A stretch of DNA of 38,327 nt from an uncultured Alloprevotella sp. GTDB taxonomy: Bacteria; Bacteroidota; Bacteroidia; Bacteroidales; Bacteroidaceae. The notes under the pieces were generated by a model that was given only the letters and a program-made list of their open reading frames with translations, made no database searches and was not told the DNA's origin. The stretch is from contig CALUIN010000015.1 of the NCBI GenBank assembly GCA_944320745.1, positions 1-38,327 of the forward strand, given 5' to 3'. Both the position numbers and the translations under genes were made by a program. The number at the start of each line of letters is the position of its first letter. The stretch's first letter is position 1. This document shows, one piece after another, positions 1 to 7,765 of the stretch.

Positions 1-60
1 TATGGAAGTTTCTTCAAAGATCTCTCGTCGCGTCACCGGGCTGCCCCGGCTTAGCGAGTG

Positions 61-92
61 CAAAAGTACGAACATCTACATTACCCACCAAA
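61..92 (-). promoter_or_regulatory. Bacteroidetes-type promoter firing leftward out of the window
   Basis: On the minus strand, TTTG (89-92) is followed after exactly 20 nt by TACTTTTG (61-68). This matches the Bacteroidetes sigma-ABfr pattern TTTG-N19-21-TAnnTTTG in both elements, the best match in the window. It would transcribe toward position 1. There is no ATG on that strand between 60 and 1, so the driven gene must start beyond the left edge. Confidence 0.65.
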
Positions 93-242
93 CTTTTCCA
101 CAACTTTTTTCGAAGAAATTAGCAAGCCGAGGCTCAAATTCGGAACAAATTCACTGACTATCTACCACTTACAACCTTACAAAATTCCCAAGAAAAAGCG
201 TGCCAATCTTTCGGCCACGGCCGCGCTCCCGCCCGGAAATGC

Positions 243-271
243 ACATCGGGCCGCTGGCGGCAGCCCGATGT
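243..271 (-). terminator. Hairpin directly after the CYTH gene
   Basis: A 9-bp perfect stem (ACATCGGGC / GCCCGATGT, 243-251 with 263-271) begins at the base after the CYTH stop codon on the minus strand. The following bases (GCATTTCC) hold only a short T tract, so termination is plausible but not strong. It would end the acyl-CoA ligase/prfB/CYTH transcript. Confidence 0.5.
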
Positions 272-739
272 TTACCAATTCTTATAAGGATTATTGCGCA
301 GGGAGGAATTATAATAGCGGCGATCGCCCGTCACCTCAGCGGCCAGAAACGGCGGCCGTTCGAAAGGCTCGTCTTCGCGGGCAAGCTCCACTTCGGCCAC
401 GACCAGACCGGCATTATCGCCAAAAAACTCGTCCACCTCGAAGATGTGCGCACCACAAGGCACCAGCCAGCGCACCTTATCTATAATACCCGGCTCGCAA
501 AGCTCCAACAACGCCTGCGCGTCGTCGGCCGAGATTTCTTTCTCGAACTCATAGCGTGAGAGACCACCGTCGCGCGAAGGACCTTTAATGGTAAGATACC
601 CCTTCCCGTCGCGCAGACGGACGCGCACAGTCCGCCCGGGATGACTACTGATATAGCCCTGCACTATGTGGCTGCACGATGAGGACATGGACTTGAAGTC
701 GCCGTCCACAAGAAACTTCCGTTCTATCTCCATTCCCAT
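272..739 (-). CDS. CYTH-domain triphosphatase-like protein
   Basis: A 155-residue protein consisting of a single CYTH domain, the fold shared by class IV adenylate cyclases, thiamine triphosphatases and inorganic triphosphatases. The N-terminus has the signature EIERKFLV (residues 4-11), whose alternating Glu/Lys bind metal and triphosphate in the tunnel fold. VRVRLRDGKGYLTIKG (about 38-53) and the later FEVDEFFGDNAGLVVAEVEL supply further basic and acidic strands. No signal peptide, so cytoplasmic. The start could be Met1 or Met3. The gene lies 4 bp after the stop of the small membrane ORF and is last in the operon. The CYTH fold is clear. The substrate is not readable from sequence; for stand-alone bacterial members polyphosphate or triphosphate hydrolysis is more usual than cAMP synthesis. 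Confidence 0.88.
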   Translation of the reverse strand: MGMEIERKFLVDGDFKSMSSSCSHIVQGYISSHPGRTVRVRLRDGKGYLTIKGPSRDGGLSRYEFEKEISADDAQALLELCEPGIIDKVRWLVPCGAHIFEVDEFFGDNAGLVVAEVELAREDEPFERPPFLAAEVTGDRRYYNSSLRNNPYKNW

Positions 740-743
740 GGCG

Positions 744-887
744 TCAGCCCATCCAGAGGTAGTATCCGAGAAGCAGCAAGACCATCAGGACAATCAGTCC
801 GATAAATATGCCATTCACCACACGGCGAGCCTGACGAGCCTGTCGGGCTTCGCGTGCCTTATGTTTGAGTTGGTGCTGTTGGTTCAT
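744..887 (-). CDS. Small single-pass membrane protein (47 aa)
   Basis: A 47-residue ORF starting MNQQHQLKHKAREARQARQA. A strongly basic N-terminal half (Lys/Arg/His/Gln, no acid except one Glu) is followed by a hydrophobic helix of about 20 residues (GIFIGLIVLMVLLLLGYY, about residues 26-43) and the ending LWMG. By the positive-inside rule this is a tail-anchored or N-in protein in the inner membrane. It sits 62 bp after prfB and 4 bp before the CYTH gene on the same strand, so it is probably cotranscribed and coupled to CYTH. I do not recognise a family. The basic/hydrophobic layout and tight packing favour a real gene over chance. Confidence 0.6.
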   Translation of the reverse strand: MNQQHQLKHKAREARQARQARRVVNGIFIGLIVLMVLLLLGYYLWMG

Positions 888-949
888 AATGCTTGCATCT
901 ATATGGTTGGAATTTCGGAGTAGCCGTTTTGCGAACGGACAAGGGCGGG

Positions 950-2071
950 TCAGTCGTTGCCGTCCTGACCGGCAAACTCCATCAGGTAGGCCTTGATGAA
1001 GCCGTCGATTTTCCCGTCCATGACGCCGTTCACGTCGCTGGTCTGATAACCTGTGCGGTGATCCTTCACGCGCCGGTCGTCAAACACGTAGCTTCGTATC
1101 TGGCTGCCCCATTCTATTTTCTTTTTCCCGGCTTCTATCTTAGCCTGTTCGGCCCGGCGTTTCTGCAGAGCCCGATCGTAGAGTTGCGAGCGAAGCAGGC
1201 GCATGGCGTTCTCCCTGTTCTCCAGCTGCTTGCGGCTCTCCGTATTTTCGATGAGGATTTCCTCTTCCTCGCCCGTATCCGGGTCCTTGTACTGGTAGCG
1301 CAGGCGCACGCCCGTCTCCACCTTGTTCACGTTCTGGCCGCCGGCACCGCCTGAGCGGAAGAGGTCCCAGCTGATTTTGGAAGGATCCACGTAAACCTCG
1401 ATGGTGTCGTCGACCAAAGGCGTCACGAACACGGAAGCGAAGCTCGTCATGCGCTTGCCCTGCGCGTTATAGGGCGAGACACGCACCAGACGGTGCACGC
1501 CATTCTCGCTTTTCAGGTATCCGTAGGCATATTCGCCCTCTATCTCCATCGTGACCGTTTTGATGCCGGCCTCGTCACCGTCCTGCAAGTTCGAGATGGT
1601 CACCTTGTACCCGTGGGCTTCGGCGTAGCGCATATACATACGCATGAGCATGGAAGCCCAGTCCTGGCTCTCCGTGCCGCCGGCGCCGGAGTTTATTTTC
1701 AGCACGCAGTCCATGGAGTCCTCCTCCTGGCGCAGCATGTTTTTCAGTTCCAGAGCCTCTATGGCCTCGATCGTCCTGGCGTAATCCTCGTCCACTTCTT
1801 CCTCGGTCACCATGCCGTCCTTGTGGAACTCAAACGCCAGTTCCAGTTCGTCGACCAGCAGCTTTACTTCCTTGTAGGCCTCGATCCATTTCTCGAGTCC
1901 TTTTACCTTTTTCATCTGTTCCTCGGCCCGTTTGGCATCGTCCCAGAAACCGGGAGCCTGCGTGCGGAGTTGCTCCTCCTCGAGCTCTACGGTCTTGGCG
2001 TCAATGTCCAGATAGTGATGAAGAGCCTCGGCCCTTTCCTTCGCGTCCTTAAGTTGGTCAATGGTGATCAT
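950..2071 (-). CDS. prfB: Peptide chain release factor 2
   Basis: RF2 (373 aa) terminates translation at UGA and UAA by triggering peptidyl-tRNA hydrolysis on the ribosome. The catalytic loop GGAGGQNVNK places the universal GGQ at residues 244-246. The codon-recognition tripeptide is SPY (199-201), where E. coli RF2 has SPF. INSGAGGTESQDW (about 127-139) is the usual central motif. The reading frame is uninterrupted: at the site where many bacteria carry the autoregulatory +1 frameshift (a CUU UGA at the YLD motif), this gene reads CTG GAC (2011-2006). The start ATG overlaps the upstream ligase stop as ATGA. Length is normal for RF2. Confidence 0.97.
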   Translation of the reverse strand: MITIDQLKDAKERAEALHHYLDIDAKTVELEEEQLRTQAPGFWDDAKRAEEQMKKVKGLEKWIEAYKEVKLLVDELELAFEFHKDGMVTEEEVDEDYARTIEAIEALELKNMLRQEEDSMDCVLKINSGAGGTESQDWASMLMRMYMRYAEAHGYKVTISNLQDGDEAGIKTVTMEIEGEYAYGYLKSENGVHRLVRVSPYNAQGKRMTSFASVFVTPLVDDTIEVYVDPSKISWDLFRSGGAGGQNVNKVETGVRLRYQYKDPDTGEEEEILIENTESRKQLENRENAMRLLRSQLYDRALQKRRAEQAKIEAGKKKIEWGSQIRSYVFDDRRVKDHRTGYQTSDVNGVMDGKIDGFIKAYLMEFAGQDGND

Positions 2072-3927
2072 TCTTCTGTATTAGTCTGTTCTGCCTCGGC
2101 GGCCCGTTGTTCCGCCTCGGCATCTTCATATATTTTTTTTATTTCGTTGGCATAACGTCCGTAGACCACGCTGCGCTTCACCTTCAGCGTATTGGTCAGT
2201 TCGCCGTTGGCGATGGTGAAAGGCTCGGGCAGCAGGACGAAGCGCTTCACCTGCTCGTAGTGGGCCAGTTCCTGCTGAAGCATCTCCAGGCGCCCGGCAA
2301 TCATACGGATAATCTCCGGGTGGCGGCACAGGGCCGCATTGTCCGAAGCCTCCAGGCCGTGGGCGTCGGCATAGCGGCGCAACAGGCCGTAGTCCGGCAC
2401 GATGAGTGCAGAGACGAACTTGTACTGATCCGCCACGACGACCGCCTGCTCTATGTACTTGTCAATGACCAGTTTCGATTCTATCATCTGCGGCGCTATG
2501 TACTTGCCGTTCGACGTCTTGAAGAGGTCCTTTATGCGCTCCTTGAGGAAGAGCTCGCCGTCCTTCATGTAACCGGCGTCGCCGGTATGGAACCAGCCGT
2601 CGGCATCGATAGCCGCCTTGGTCGTGGTCTCCTTCTTGTAGTAGCCGGGCGTGATGGTCTTTCCGCGGAGCAGGATTTCATCGTTCTCACCGAACTTTAT
2701 CTCCAGCCCTTCGATGGGGCGCCCCACGGAACCCAGCGAACTGGGGCCGCCGGGCACATCGCACGAAACGGTGGCCGTGGACTCCGTCAATCCATACCCC
2801 ACCACCATATTAATACCCGCGGCATGAACGAAGCGTTCCAGTTCCGGCGAGACGGCTGCACCGGCCGTGGGGAAGAAATTGGCGCGCTCCAGGCCCAGCG
2901 TTCGGCGCAACAGGTTGACGATGGTGCGATTGTAGAAGTTGTACTTCAGCTTCAGTGGCAGGGGCGGCTCCTTTCCCTTCGAACGGTAGTCGGCCCAGTA
3001 GCGGCCGCCCACCTCGAGCGCGTCGCGGATGAGCCGGCGCTCCAGGAACGAACCCGTGTCCATGCGGTCCTGCACGCCCTGGTACACTTTCTCCCAGAAA
3101 CGGGGCACGGCGCACATACACGTCGGGTGCACCTCCTGCATGGAGCGCTGCACGTCCGTCGGCCGCAGGTTGACCGCTAGCCGTGCGCCCTGAGCCAGGC
3201 AGAAATAGGACCAGGCCCGCTCGAACACATGCGTAAAGGGCAGGAAGTTGAGCACCACGTCGTGCTCCGTGACCGGAAGAACCAAGGCGTTCGCACGGAA
3301 GGCCTCGTGGTACATCCCATGCGTGAGCATCACGCCCTTGCTGGCTCCAGTCGTTCCGCTGGTGTAGAGGATGTTGGCCAAGTCGTCGTAGTTCGCCGCG
3401 GCAGCGCGCTCGCGCAGCTCGTCCAAGTGCCGGCCGCAGTCGCTTAGGGCGAGAAACTCGTCGAAGTACATGGACAGGCTGTCGTTGTCGCGCCGCTTCA
3501 CGTGGCGGTCGAAGATGACGACGTGCTCCAGCGTGGGACAGAGCGAGGCCACGCACAGGACCGTGTCATACTGCTCCTGCTCGCCCACGAAAAGGCAGCG
3601 CACCTCGGCGTCGTTCACCATGTAAGCCACCTGCGCCCCGCTGCTCGTGGCATAGAAGGGGACGGTGACCGCACGGATGGCATAGGCTCCGAAGTCCACG
3701 TAAAGGCATTGCGGCATGTTCTGCGAGAACACGGCCACCTTCTCCTGCACGGCCACGCCCAGATCGAGCAAAGCGTGCGAGACGCGCTCCGCGCAAACGG
3801 CAAACTCGTGCCACGAAACAGCCACCCAGCGTCCCATGTCGTAATCGCGGTAGCTCATCGCCGGCCGGTCGCGGTAACGCTTCGCCTGCGTGTGAATCAG
3901 TTGGGAGAGATGACAGTTGTTCAGCAT
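2068..3927 (-). CDS. Long-chain acyl-CoA synthetase (AMP-forming)
   Basis: A 619-residue ANL-superfamily enzyme that activates a fatty acid with ATP to acyl-AMP and then acyl-CoA. The AMP-binding P-loop is YTSGTTGASKG (about 188-198). The second signature YGLTEST lies further on. The hinge region reads DGWFHTGDAGYMKDGELFL followed by KERIKDLFKTSNGKYIAP, which carries the conserved Asp, Arg and Lys of the family. Length and motifs fit FadD/FACS-type long-chain ligases better than acetyl-CoA synthetases. First gene of the operon: a -7 promoter element lies 20 bp upstream, and the stop overlaps prfB by 4 bp. No membrane anchor seen. Exact chain-length preference is unknown. Confidence 0.9.
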   Translation of the reverse strand: MLNNCHLSQLIHTQAKRYRDRPAMSYRDYDMGRWVAVSWHEFAVCAERVSHALLDLGVAVQEKVAVFSQNMPQCLYVDFGAYAIRAVTVPFYATSSGAQVAYMVNDAEVRCLFVGEQEQYDTVLCVASLCPTLEHVVIFDRHVKRRDNDSLSMYFDEFLALSDCGRHLDELRERAAAANYDDLANILYTSGTTGASKGVMLTHGMYHEAFRANALVLPVTEHDVVLNFLPFTHVFERAWSYFCLAQGARLAVNLRPTDVQRSMQEVHPTCMCAVPRFWEKVYQGVQDRMDTGSFLERRLIRDALEVGGRYWADYRSKGKEPPLPLKLKYNFYNRTIVNLLRRTLGLERANFFPTAGAAVSPELERFVHAAGINMVVGYGLTESTATVSCDVPGGPSSLGSVGRPIEGLEIKFGENDEILLRGKTITPGYYKKETTTKAAIDADGWFHTGDAGYMKDGELFLKERIKDLFKTSNGKYIAPQMIESKLVIDKYIEQAVVVADQYKFVSALIVPDYGLLRRYADAHGLEASDNAALCRHPEIIRMIAGRLEMLQQELAHYEQVKRFVLLPEPFTIANGELTNTLKVKRSVVYGRYANEIKKIYEDAEAEQRAAEAEQTNTEE

Positions 3928-3946
3928 AGCCCTTCGTGCGATAGGA

Positions 3947-3954
3947 CAAAGATA
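3947..3954 (-). promoter_or_regulatory. -7 promoter element of the acyl-CoA ligase operon
   Basis: Minus-strand TATCTTTG matches TAnnTTTG and lies 19 bp before the ligase ATG, implying a leader of only about a dozen bases. The nearest upstream TTTG (3983-3986) is 28 nt away, longer than the usual 19-21 nt, so the -33 element is weak or absent. Confidence 0.6.
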
Positions 3955-4101
3955 AGGGTTTCATTTTATATATTAAACTTTTCAAACCGTTTTTTTGTGC
4001 CTGCGTGCTTTTTCGGGAAAAGAAGGGCTTGGCGGCAGGACTTCCGGCCCCGCCCCGCAAAAAAGAGGACGGGCGACAGGGCACGCGCGGAAACTTTCCC
4101 G

Positions 4102-4109
4102 TATATTTG
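4102..4109 (+). promoter_or_regulatory. -7 promoter element of the ArgE-like gene
   Basis: TATATTTG matches TAnnTTTG and would give a leader of about 115 nt before the ATG at 4232. No TTTG is found at the expected -33 position. The rest of 3955-4231 holds no gene I can support. Confidence 0.5.
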
Positions 4110-4231
4110 TATCGGAATAGCTGGTGATGCGGGCCGATGAACGGGCCGTTTTCCGATGCTCCGCACCGCCGTACAGAGCCCGCAGCCGACGCCGCGCCCA
4201 GCCTTCCCCACTTCCGCAAAACGCATAGCCC

Positions 4232-5302
4232 ATGACACTCAGCCCCGAAACGCTCGGACGGCTCACCGACGAGGCCGTCGCCCTGCTACAGGACCTCATC
4301 CGCATCCCCGCGCCCAGCCGCGAGGAAACCGAAAAGGCCGATTTCATCGAAGAAAAACTGACCGGATGGGGCCTCGCGCCGCGCCGCGAGGGAAATAATC
4401 TGTGGTGCACCGCACCGCAGATGCGTCCCGACCGCCCGACGCTGCTCCTCAACGCGCACATCGACACCGTACGCCCCGTGAAGGGCTGGCGACGCGACCC
4501 CTTCACGCCGGCCCTGGAGGACGAGCGGCTTTACGGCTTGGGCAGCAACGACTGCGGCGGGGGGCTCGTGGCACTCCTTCAGGCGTTCAGGCTGCTGGCA
4601 GCGGACGCCGCCACCCCGTGGAATCTGGTATACCTGGCCTCATGCGAAGAGGAAGTCTCCGGCCGCGACGGACTGGAGCGCGTGCGCCCCCTGCTTCCGC
4701 GGATAGACTGCGCCGTCGTGGGCGAGCCGACCGGGCTCCAGCCCGCCACGGCCGAAAAGGGGCTGATGGTACTCGATGTCACGGTGCGCGGCCGCGCCGG
4801 CCACGCCGCCCGCGAAGAGGGCGTCAACGCCATATACCGCGCCCTGCCGGACATAGAATGGTTCCGCACGCACCGGTTTGCCCGCGTGTCGCCCCTGCTG
4901 GGGCCGGTAAAGATGAGCGTTACCGTCATTCAGGCCGGAACGCAGCACAACGTGGTGCCGGACACGTGCCAGTTCACCGTGGACGTGCGAAGCAACGAAC
5001 TGTACACGAACGAGGAACTGCTCGATGAAATCGCCAGAAACGTGCACTCCGAGGTGCGGGCACGGTCCACGCGGCTCAATTCGTCGCGCATCGCGGCGGA
5101 CCACCCGCTGGTGCGCCGCGCCGTCGCGCTGGGCCTTGAGCCGTTCGGCTCGCCGACGCTCAGCGACCAGGCGCTGATGCCCTGGCCGTCGCTGAAGCTC
5201 GGGCCGGGCCAGTCCGCCCGCTCGCACACGGCGGACGAATACATCCGGCCCGACGAAATACGCGACGCCATCGCGCTCTACTGCCGGCTGCTCGGGGAGT
5301 AA
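4232..5302 (+). CDS. argE: M20-family N-acyl-ornithine deacetylase (ArgE-like)
   Basis: A 356-residue zinc-dependent M20 peptidase-family hydrolase. Predicted metal ligands are all visible: NAHIDTVRP (His76, Asp78), the bridging Asp107 in GLGSNDCGGG, the Glu pair in SCEEEVSG (about 139-141), Glu165 in VVGEPTG, and the late His in SARSHTADEY. GRAGHAAREEGVNAI is the dimerisation-domain signature. Compact length and the SHTADEYI ending fit the Bacteroidetes acetyl-/succinyl-ornithine deacetylase of arginine synthesis better than M20 carboxypeptidases or DapE. In Bacteroides the substrate is reported to be the succinylated intermediate; which one applies here cannot be read. It stands alone, with no other arg gene in the window. 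Confidence 0.75.
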   Translation: MTLSPETLGRLTDEAVALLQDLIRIPAPSREETEKADFIEEKLTGWGLAPRREGNNLWCTAPQMRPDRPTLLLNAHIDTVRPVKGWRRDPFTPALEDERLYGLGSNDCGGGLVALLQAFRLLAADAATPWNLVYLASCEEEVSGRDGLERVRPLLPRIDCAVVGEPTGLQPATAEKGLMVLDVTVRGRAGHAAREEGVNAIYRALPDIEWFRTHRFARVSPLLGPVKMSVTVIQAGTQHNVVPDTCQFTVDVRSNELYTNEELLDEIARNVHSEVRARSTRLNSSRIAADHPLVRRAVALGLEPFGSPTLSDQALMPWPSLKLGPGQSARSHTADEYIRPDEIRDAIALYCRLLGE

Positions 5303-5303
5303 G

Positions 5304-5429
5304 ACCGGCGGGAAGAGGGCTGGCATCCCTTTCGAAAGGTCATACAAATACTACGCTTATGATGCCGGGAACATGAAAATAGCCAAAGAGGGCATCATGA
5401 CCCGCAGGGAATATCAAGAGAAAAAGTAA
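5304..5429 (+). pseudogene. Possible 3' remnant of a foreign gene
   Basis: After the argE stop, an open frame without its own good start runs to TAA at 5427-5429. Its last part reads SYKYYAYDAGNMKIAK then EGIMTRREYQEKK. The composition (Lys/Tyr-rich, AT-rich codons such as AAA, ATA, TAT) differs from the GC-rich neighbours and resembles the adjacent efflux block. It looks like the truncated C-terminus of a gene brought in with that block. I cannot name the family. A short independent ORF from the ATG at 5373 is the alternative. Confidence 0.3.
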
Positions 5430-5455
5430 CGCGAGAACAACCCATAGACTTATTC

Positions 5456-5491
5456 GGGCAGGAAGAATGGTTCCCAACATTCTTCCTGCCC
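5456..5491. terminator. Bidirectional terminator hairpin at the left edge of the efflux block
   Basis: A perfect 14-bp stem (GGGCAGGAAGAATG / CATTCTTCCTGCCC) with an 8-nt loop lies between the rightward remnant and the leftward MFS gene, 26 bp past the MFS stop. T-tracts on either side are short. The position between convergent reading frames supports a terminator role. Confidence 0.65.
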
Positions 5492-5517
5492 GTGTCTATT
5501 CTATAAGCAGTCTACCC

Positions 5518-6699
5518 TTATGCCGCTTTGAAGTTGAGGCAATTAACAAGCAAGGAAGCCACGGTAAAGACAACTCCTACCCCTACCACGCCCGCCCATC
5601 CATAATGTTGCCAGAATAGGCCTGAAACGAATGTGCCGGCAGAACCGCCCAAGAAGTAAATTGTCATATAAACGGTATTGACCCGGTTGATGGCGGATGC
5701 GTCAAGGGCAATCACGCTGGTCTGATTTGACAAATGGATACACTGCATTCCTGCATCAATCAAAAGGATGGCGATTATCATCCACAGGTAACTGTCATTT
5801 CCCCCAAATGCCAGCAACCATGCAGTCAAGATAACGCATCCTCCGACAATGGAAAAGAATCTTGCGCCGTACTTTTTGATATATCCGCTAATGAATACAA
5901 CCGTAGATGCACCTGCCAATCCGCACAGACCGAGTGCTCCGATAATATCATCACTTGCAAAGAAAGGCTCTTGCTTCATTCGGAAAGCAAGGCAACTCCA
6001 CAGGGCGAAGAACGAGCCATAAGCCAACGCCGCCCTCAACGAGGCAACACGCAAGTACGGGTATTTGAAGAACAGACGCAACAAGGACTTCATCAGTCCT
6101 GCATAACTTTGCTGAGAACGGACAGGCAGTACGGGCAACATCTTGTGAATCGTCAGAAAGCAGCCGAACATAAACACGCAAGCCACCGAATATACGGAAC
6201 GCCATCCCCATACATCTGCGAGAAAGCCGCTGAACACCCGCGAGCCAAGAATGCCTATGAGCAGGCAGGACTGTATAATTCCCACGTTGCGCACCTTGTG
6301 TGCAGGCGCTGAATGATAAGACACCAACGGGATGAAGAACTGCGGCATAACCGAGGATGCTCCGGCAAGCAAGGATGCGCCCCACACCAAATAGATGTTA
6401 GGGGCAAAAGCGATGGTAAGCAAGGCGCACGAAGAAATAATATAATTAGTCAATATCAGCTTCTTTCGCGAGACCAAATCGCCAAGTGGAATGACAAATA
6501 CAAGCCCGGCCACATAGCCTATCTGGGTCAATGTCGCCACCATGCTGGCGGAAAAGTCATTGACCGCAAAATCCTTTGCCATGCTGCCCAACAAAGGCTG
6601 GTTGTAGTAGCAGTTGGCGACGGAAAGTCCGGTAGCGACTGCCATCAGAGCCAGCAGAGGTGCCGGAATGCCTTGGTTCTCCCTTAATTCATACCTCAT
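5518..6699 (-). CDS. MFS efflux transporter
   Basis: A 393-residue major facilitator protein with about 12 hydrophobic segments. It shows the loop 2-3 motif A as GDLVSRKKLIL (about residues 73-83) and a typical drug:H+ antiporter start (GLSVANCYYNQPLL, about 24-37). Predicted inner-membrane exporter; the substrate is unknown. It follows the SMR gene by 12 bp on the same strand, so the two form one operon opposite a Crp/Fnr-type regulator. Its codons are clearly AT-richer than in argE or the dcw genes, suggesting acquisition. Assignment to MFS is firm; drug versus metabolite export is not decided. Confidence 0.9.
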   Translation of the reverse strand: MRYELRENQGIPAPLLALMAVATGLSVANCYYNQPLLGSMAKDFAVNDFSASMVATLTQIGYVAGLVFVIPLGDLVSRKKLILTNYIISSCALLTIAFAPNIYLVWGASLLAGASSVMPQFFIPLVSYHSAPAHKVRNVGIIQSCLLIGILGSRVFSGFLADVWGWRSVYSVACVFMFGCFLTIHKMLPVLPVRSQQSYAGLMKSLLRLFFKYPYLRVASLRAALAYGSFFALWSCLAFRMKQEPFFASDDIIGALGLCGLAGASTVVFISGYIKKYGARFFSIVGGCVILTAWLLAFGGNDSYLWMIIAILLIDAGMQCIHLSNQTSVIALDASAINRVNTVYMTIYFLGGSAGTFVSGLFWQHYGWAGVVGVGVVFTVASLLVNCLNFKAA

Positions 6700-6711
6700 A
6701 GCCGCCTCCTT

Positions 6712-7038
6712 TCAATATGACACGACTTTCAACCCTATCAAGGAAGCGATGAGCGTGAATAGGAAGAAAAGCCGGATGGGAGTGGCCGGTTCCTTGAAAA
6801 CGAATATACCAATCAGAACCGTGCCGACCGCCCCGATGCCTGTCCAGATGGCGTATGCCGTTCCCAAAGGCAAAGTCTGCACCGCCTTGGCAAGTAAGGC
6901 CATGCTCAGTACGGCGGAGGCCAGGAAGCCGCTGCCCCACAGATAAAACGCAAGTCCTGACGCCGTTCTCGTTTTACCCAGGCAGAATGTAAGGCTCACC
7001 TCAAACAACCCTGCCAATAATAAGGTTATCCAATTCAT
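6712..7038 (-). CDS. SMR-family small multidrug/guanidinium exporter
   Basis: A 108-residue four-helix small multidrug resistance protein, which works as an antiparallel dimer exchanging cations for protons. Start is MNWITLLLAGLFEVS, with the essential membrane Glu at position 13 as in the SugE/Gdx and EmrE families. GTAYAIWTGIGAVGTVLIGI is the SMR signature. Longer open frame to 7137 is rejected: it would pass through the promoter, and 108 aa is the family length. The TGIGAVG motif and Glu13 are compatible with the Gdx (guanidinium) branch, but Qac-type drug export is not excluded. First gene of the SMR-MFS operon. Confidence 0.9.
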   Translation of the reverse strand: MNWITLLLAGLFEVSLTFCLGKTRTASGLAFYLWGSGFLASAVLSMALLAKAVQTLPLGTAYAIWTGIGAVGTVLIGIFVFKEPATPIRLFFLFTLIASLIGLKVVSY

Positions 7039-7064
7039 ACTTATTGATTTATTAAATTCGGGTG

Positions 7065-7072
7065 CAAAAGTA
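7065..7072 (-). promoter_or_regulatory. -7 promoter element of the SMR-MFS operon
   Basis: Minus-strand TACTTTTG matches TAnnTTTG, 27 bp before the SMR ATG. No TTTG lies at -33. The two direct repeats at 7093-7132 begin about 20 bp upstream, where a regulator could touch polymerase. Confidence 0.6.
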
Positions 7073-7092
7073 AGCAAGTTATCCCCAATGTT

Positions 7093-7132
7093 TTTTTGCA
7101 TTTGGTAAAAACGGTTTTTGCGTTTGGTAAAA
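7093..7132. promoter_or_regulatory. Tandem operator-like direct repeats in the divergent promoter region
   Basis: TTTTTGCATTTGGTAAAA (7093-7110) is repeated as TTTTTGCGTTTGGTAAAA (7115-7132). The copies match at 17 of 18 positions and are offset by 22 bp, about two helical turns. Each copy is itself an imperfect palindrome (TTTTGC-N5-GTAAAA), the shape expected for a dimeric winged-helix or HTH regulator. They sit between the divergent -7 elements of the SMR-MFS operon and the Crp/Fnr-like gene. The likely ligand is that regulator, by position only. Confidence 0.55.
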
Positions 7133-7169
7133 CACAACCGTTCATCCCCCCTTTCCGTGTGCTATTTTA

Positions 7170-7177
7170 TAATTTTG
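7170..7177 (+). promoter_or_regulatory. -7 promoter element of the Crp/Fnr-like gene
   Basis: TAATTTTG matches TAnnTTTG and lies 25 bp before the chosen ATG at 7202. No TTTG is present at -33; the direct repeats end 37 bp upstream. Confidence 0.55.
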
Positions 7178-7201
7178 CACTCCGATGACAGCTACGGACT
7201 T

Positions 7202-7765
7202 ATGGATATAAAAGAAATCATCAATTTGAGATATTCCATGCCGGACGCATCCTTTGACAGGTTACGGCAATGCCTGACGGAAGTTTCATACCCCAAAGGC
7301 TTCCGGGTGCTGGAAAGCGGCAAGGTGGAGAAGGACATCTTTTTCATCAAGAAAGGCATAGTCCGCGCCTACACTTCGGTGGACGGGAAAGATATTACTT
7401 TTTGGATCGGTAAGGAGGGAGCGACCATCGTTTCCATGAAAGGATACGTGAACGACGAACCGGGATATGAAACGATGGAGCTGATGGAAGATTCGGCCTT
7501 ATATGTATTGAAAAGGAAAAAGCTGAAGGAGTTGTTTTCGGAAGACCTTCACATCGCCAATTGGGGGCGGCGCTATGCGGAGATGGAGCTGCTTGCCATT
7601 GAGGAACGGCTGATTTCCATGTTGTCCGCCATCGCTTCGGAACGATATAAGGAGTTACTGGAGAAAGAACCTGATTTGTTACAGCGGTTGCCGTTGGGAA
7701 GCATCGCCACCTATTTAGGAATCACTCAGGCGAGTCTGAGCAGAATCAGAGCACAAATAAAGTGA
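7202..7765 (+). CDS. Crp/Fnr-family transcriptional regulator
   Basis: A 187-residue protein with an N-terminal cyclic-nucleotide-binding-like beta-barrel (about residues 20-115, including KGFRVLESGKVEKDIFFIKKG) followed by a long dimerisation helix. A compact C-terminal HTH follows (LPLGSIATYLGITQASLSRIRAQ, about 163-185). It lacks the Arg/Ser phosphate-binding cassette of true CRP, and has no Cys cluster as in Fnr, so the effector is unknown. The start at 7202 is chosen because the longer open frame from 7118 would begin upstream of the promoter. Divergent from the SMR-MFS operon, which it probably controls. Codon use is AT-rich like the efflux genes. Confidence 0.85.
   Translation: MDIKEIINLRYSMPDASFDRLRQCLTEVSYPKGFRVLESGKVEKDIFFIKKGIVRAYTSVDGKDITFWIGKEGATIVSMKGYVNDEPGYETMELMEDSALYVLKRKKLKELFSEDLHIANWGRRYAEMELLAIEERLISMLSAIASERYKELLEKEPDLLQRLPLGSIATYLGITQASLSRIRAQIK

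Noticed and set aside
7039-7137. N-terminal extension of the SMR protein
   Set aside because: It crosses the -7 element and direct repeats; the SMR family starts at the MNWITLL Met.
7118-7201. N-terminal extension of the Crp/Fnr-like regulator
   Set aside because: It covers the -7 element at 7170-7177 and adds no domain.
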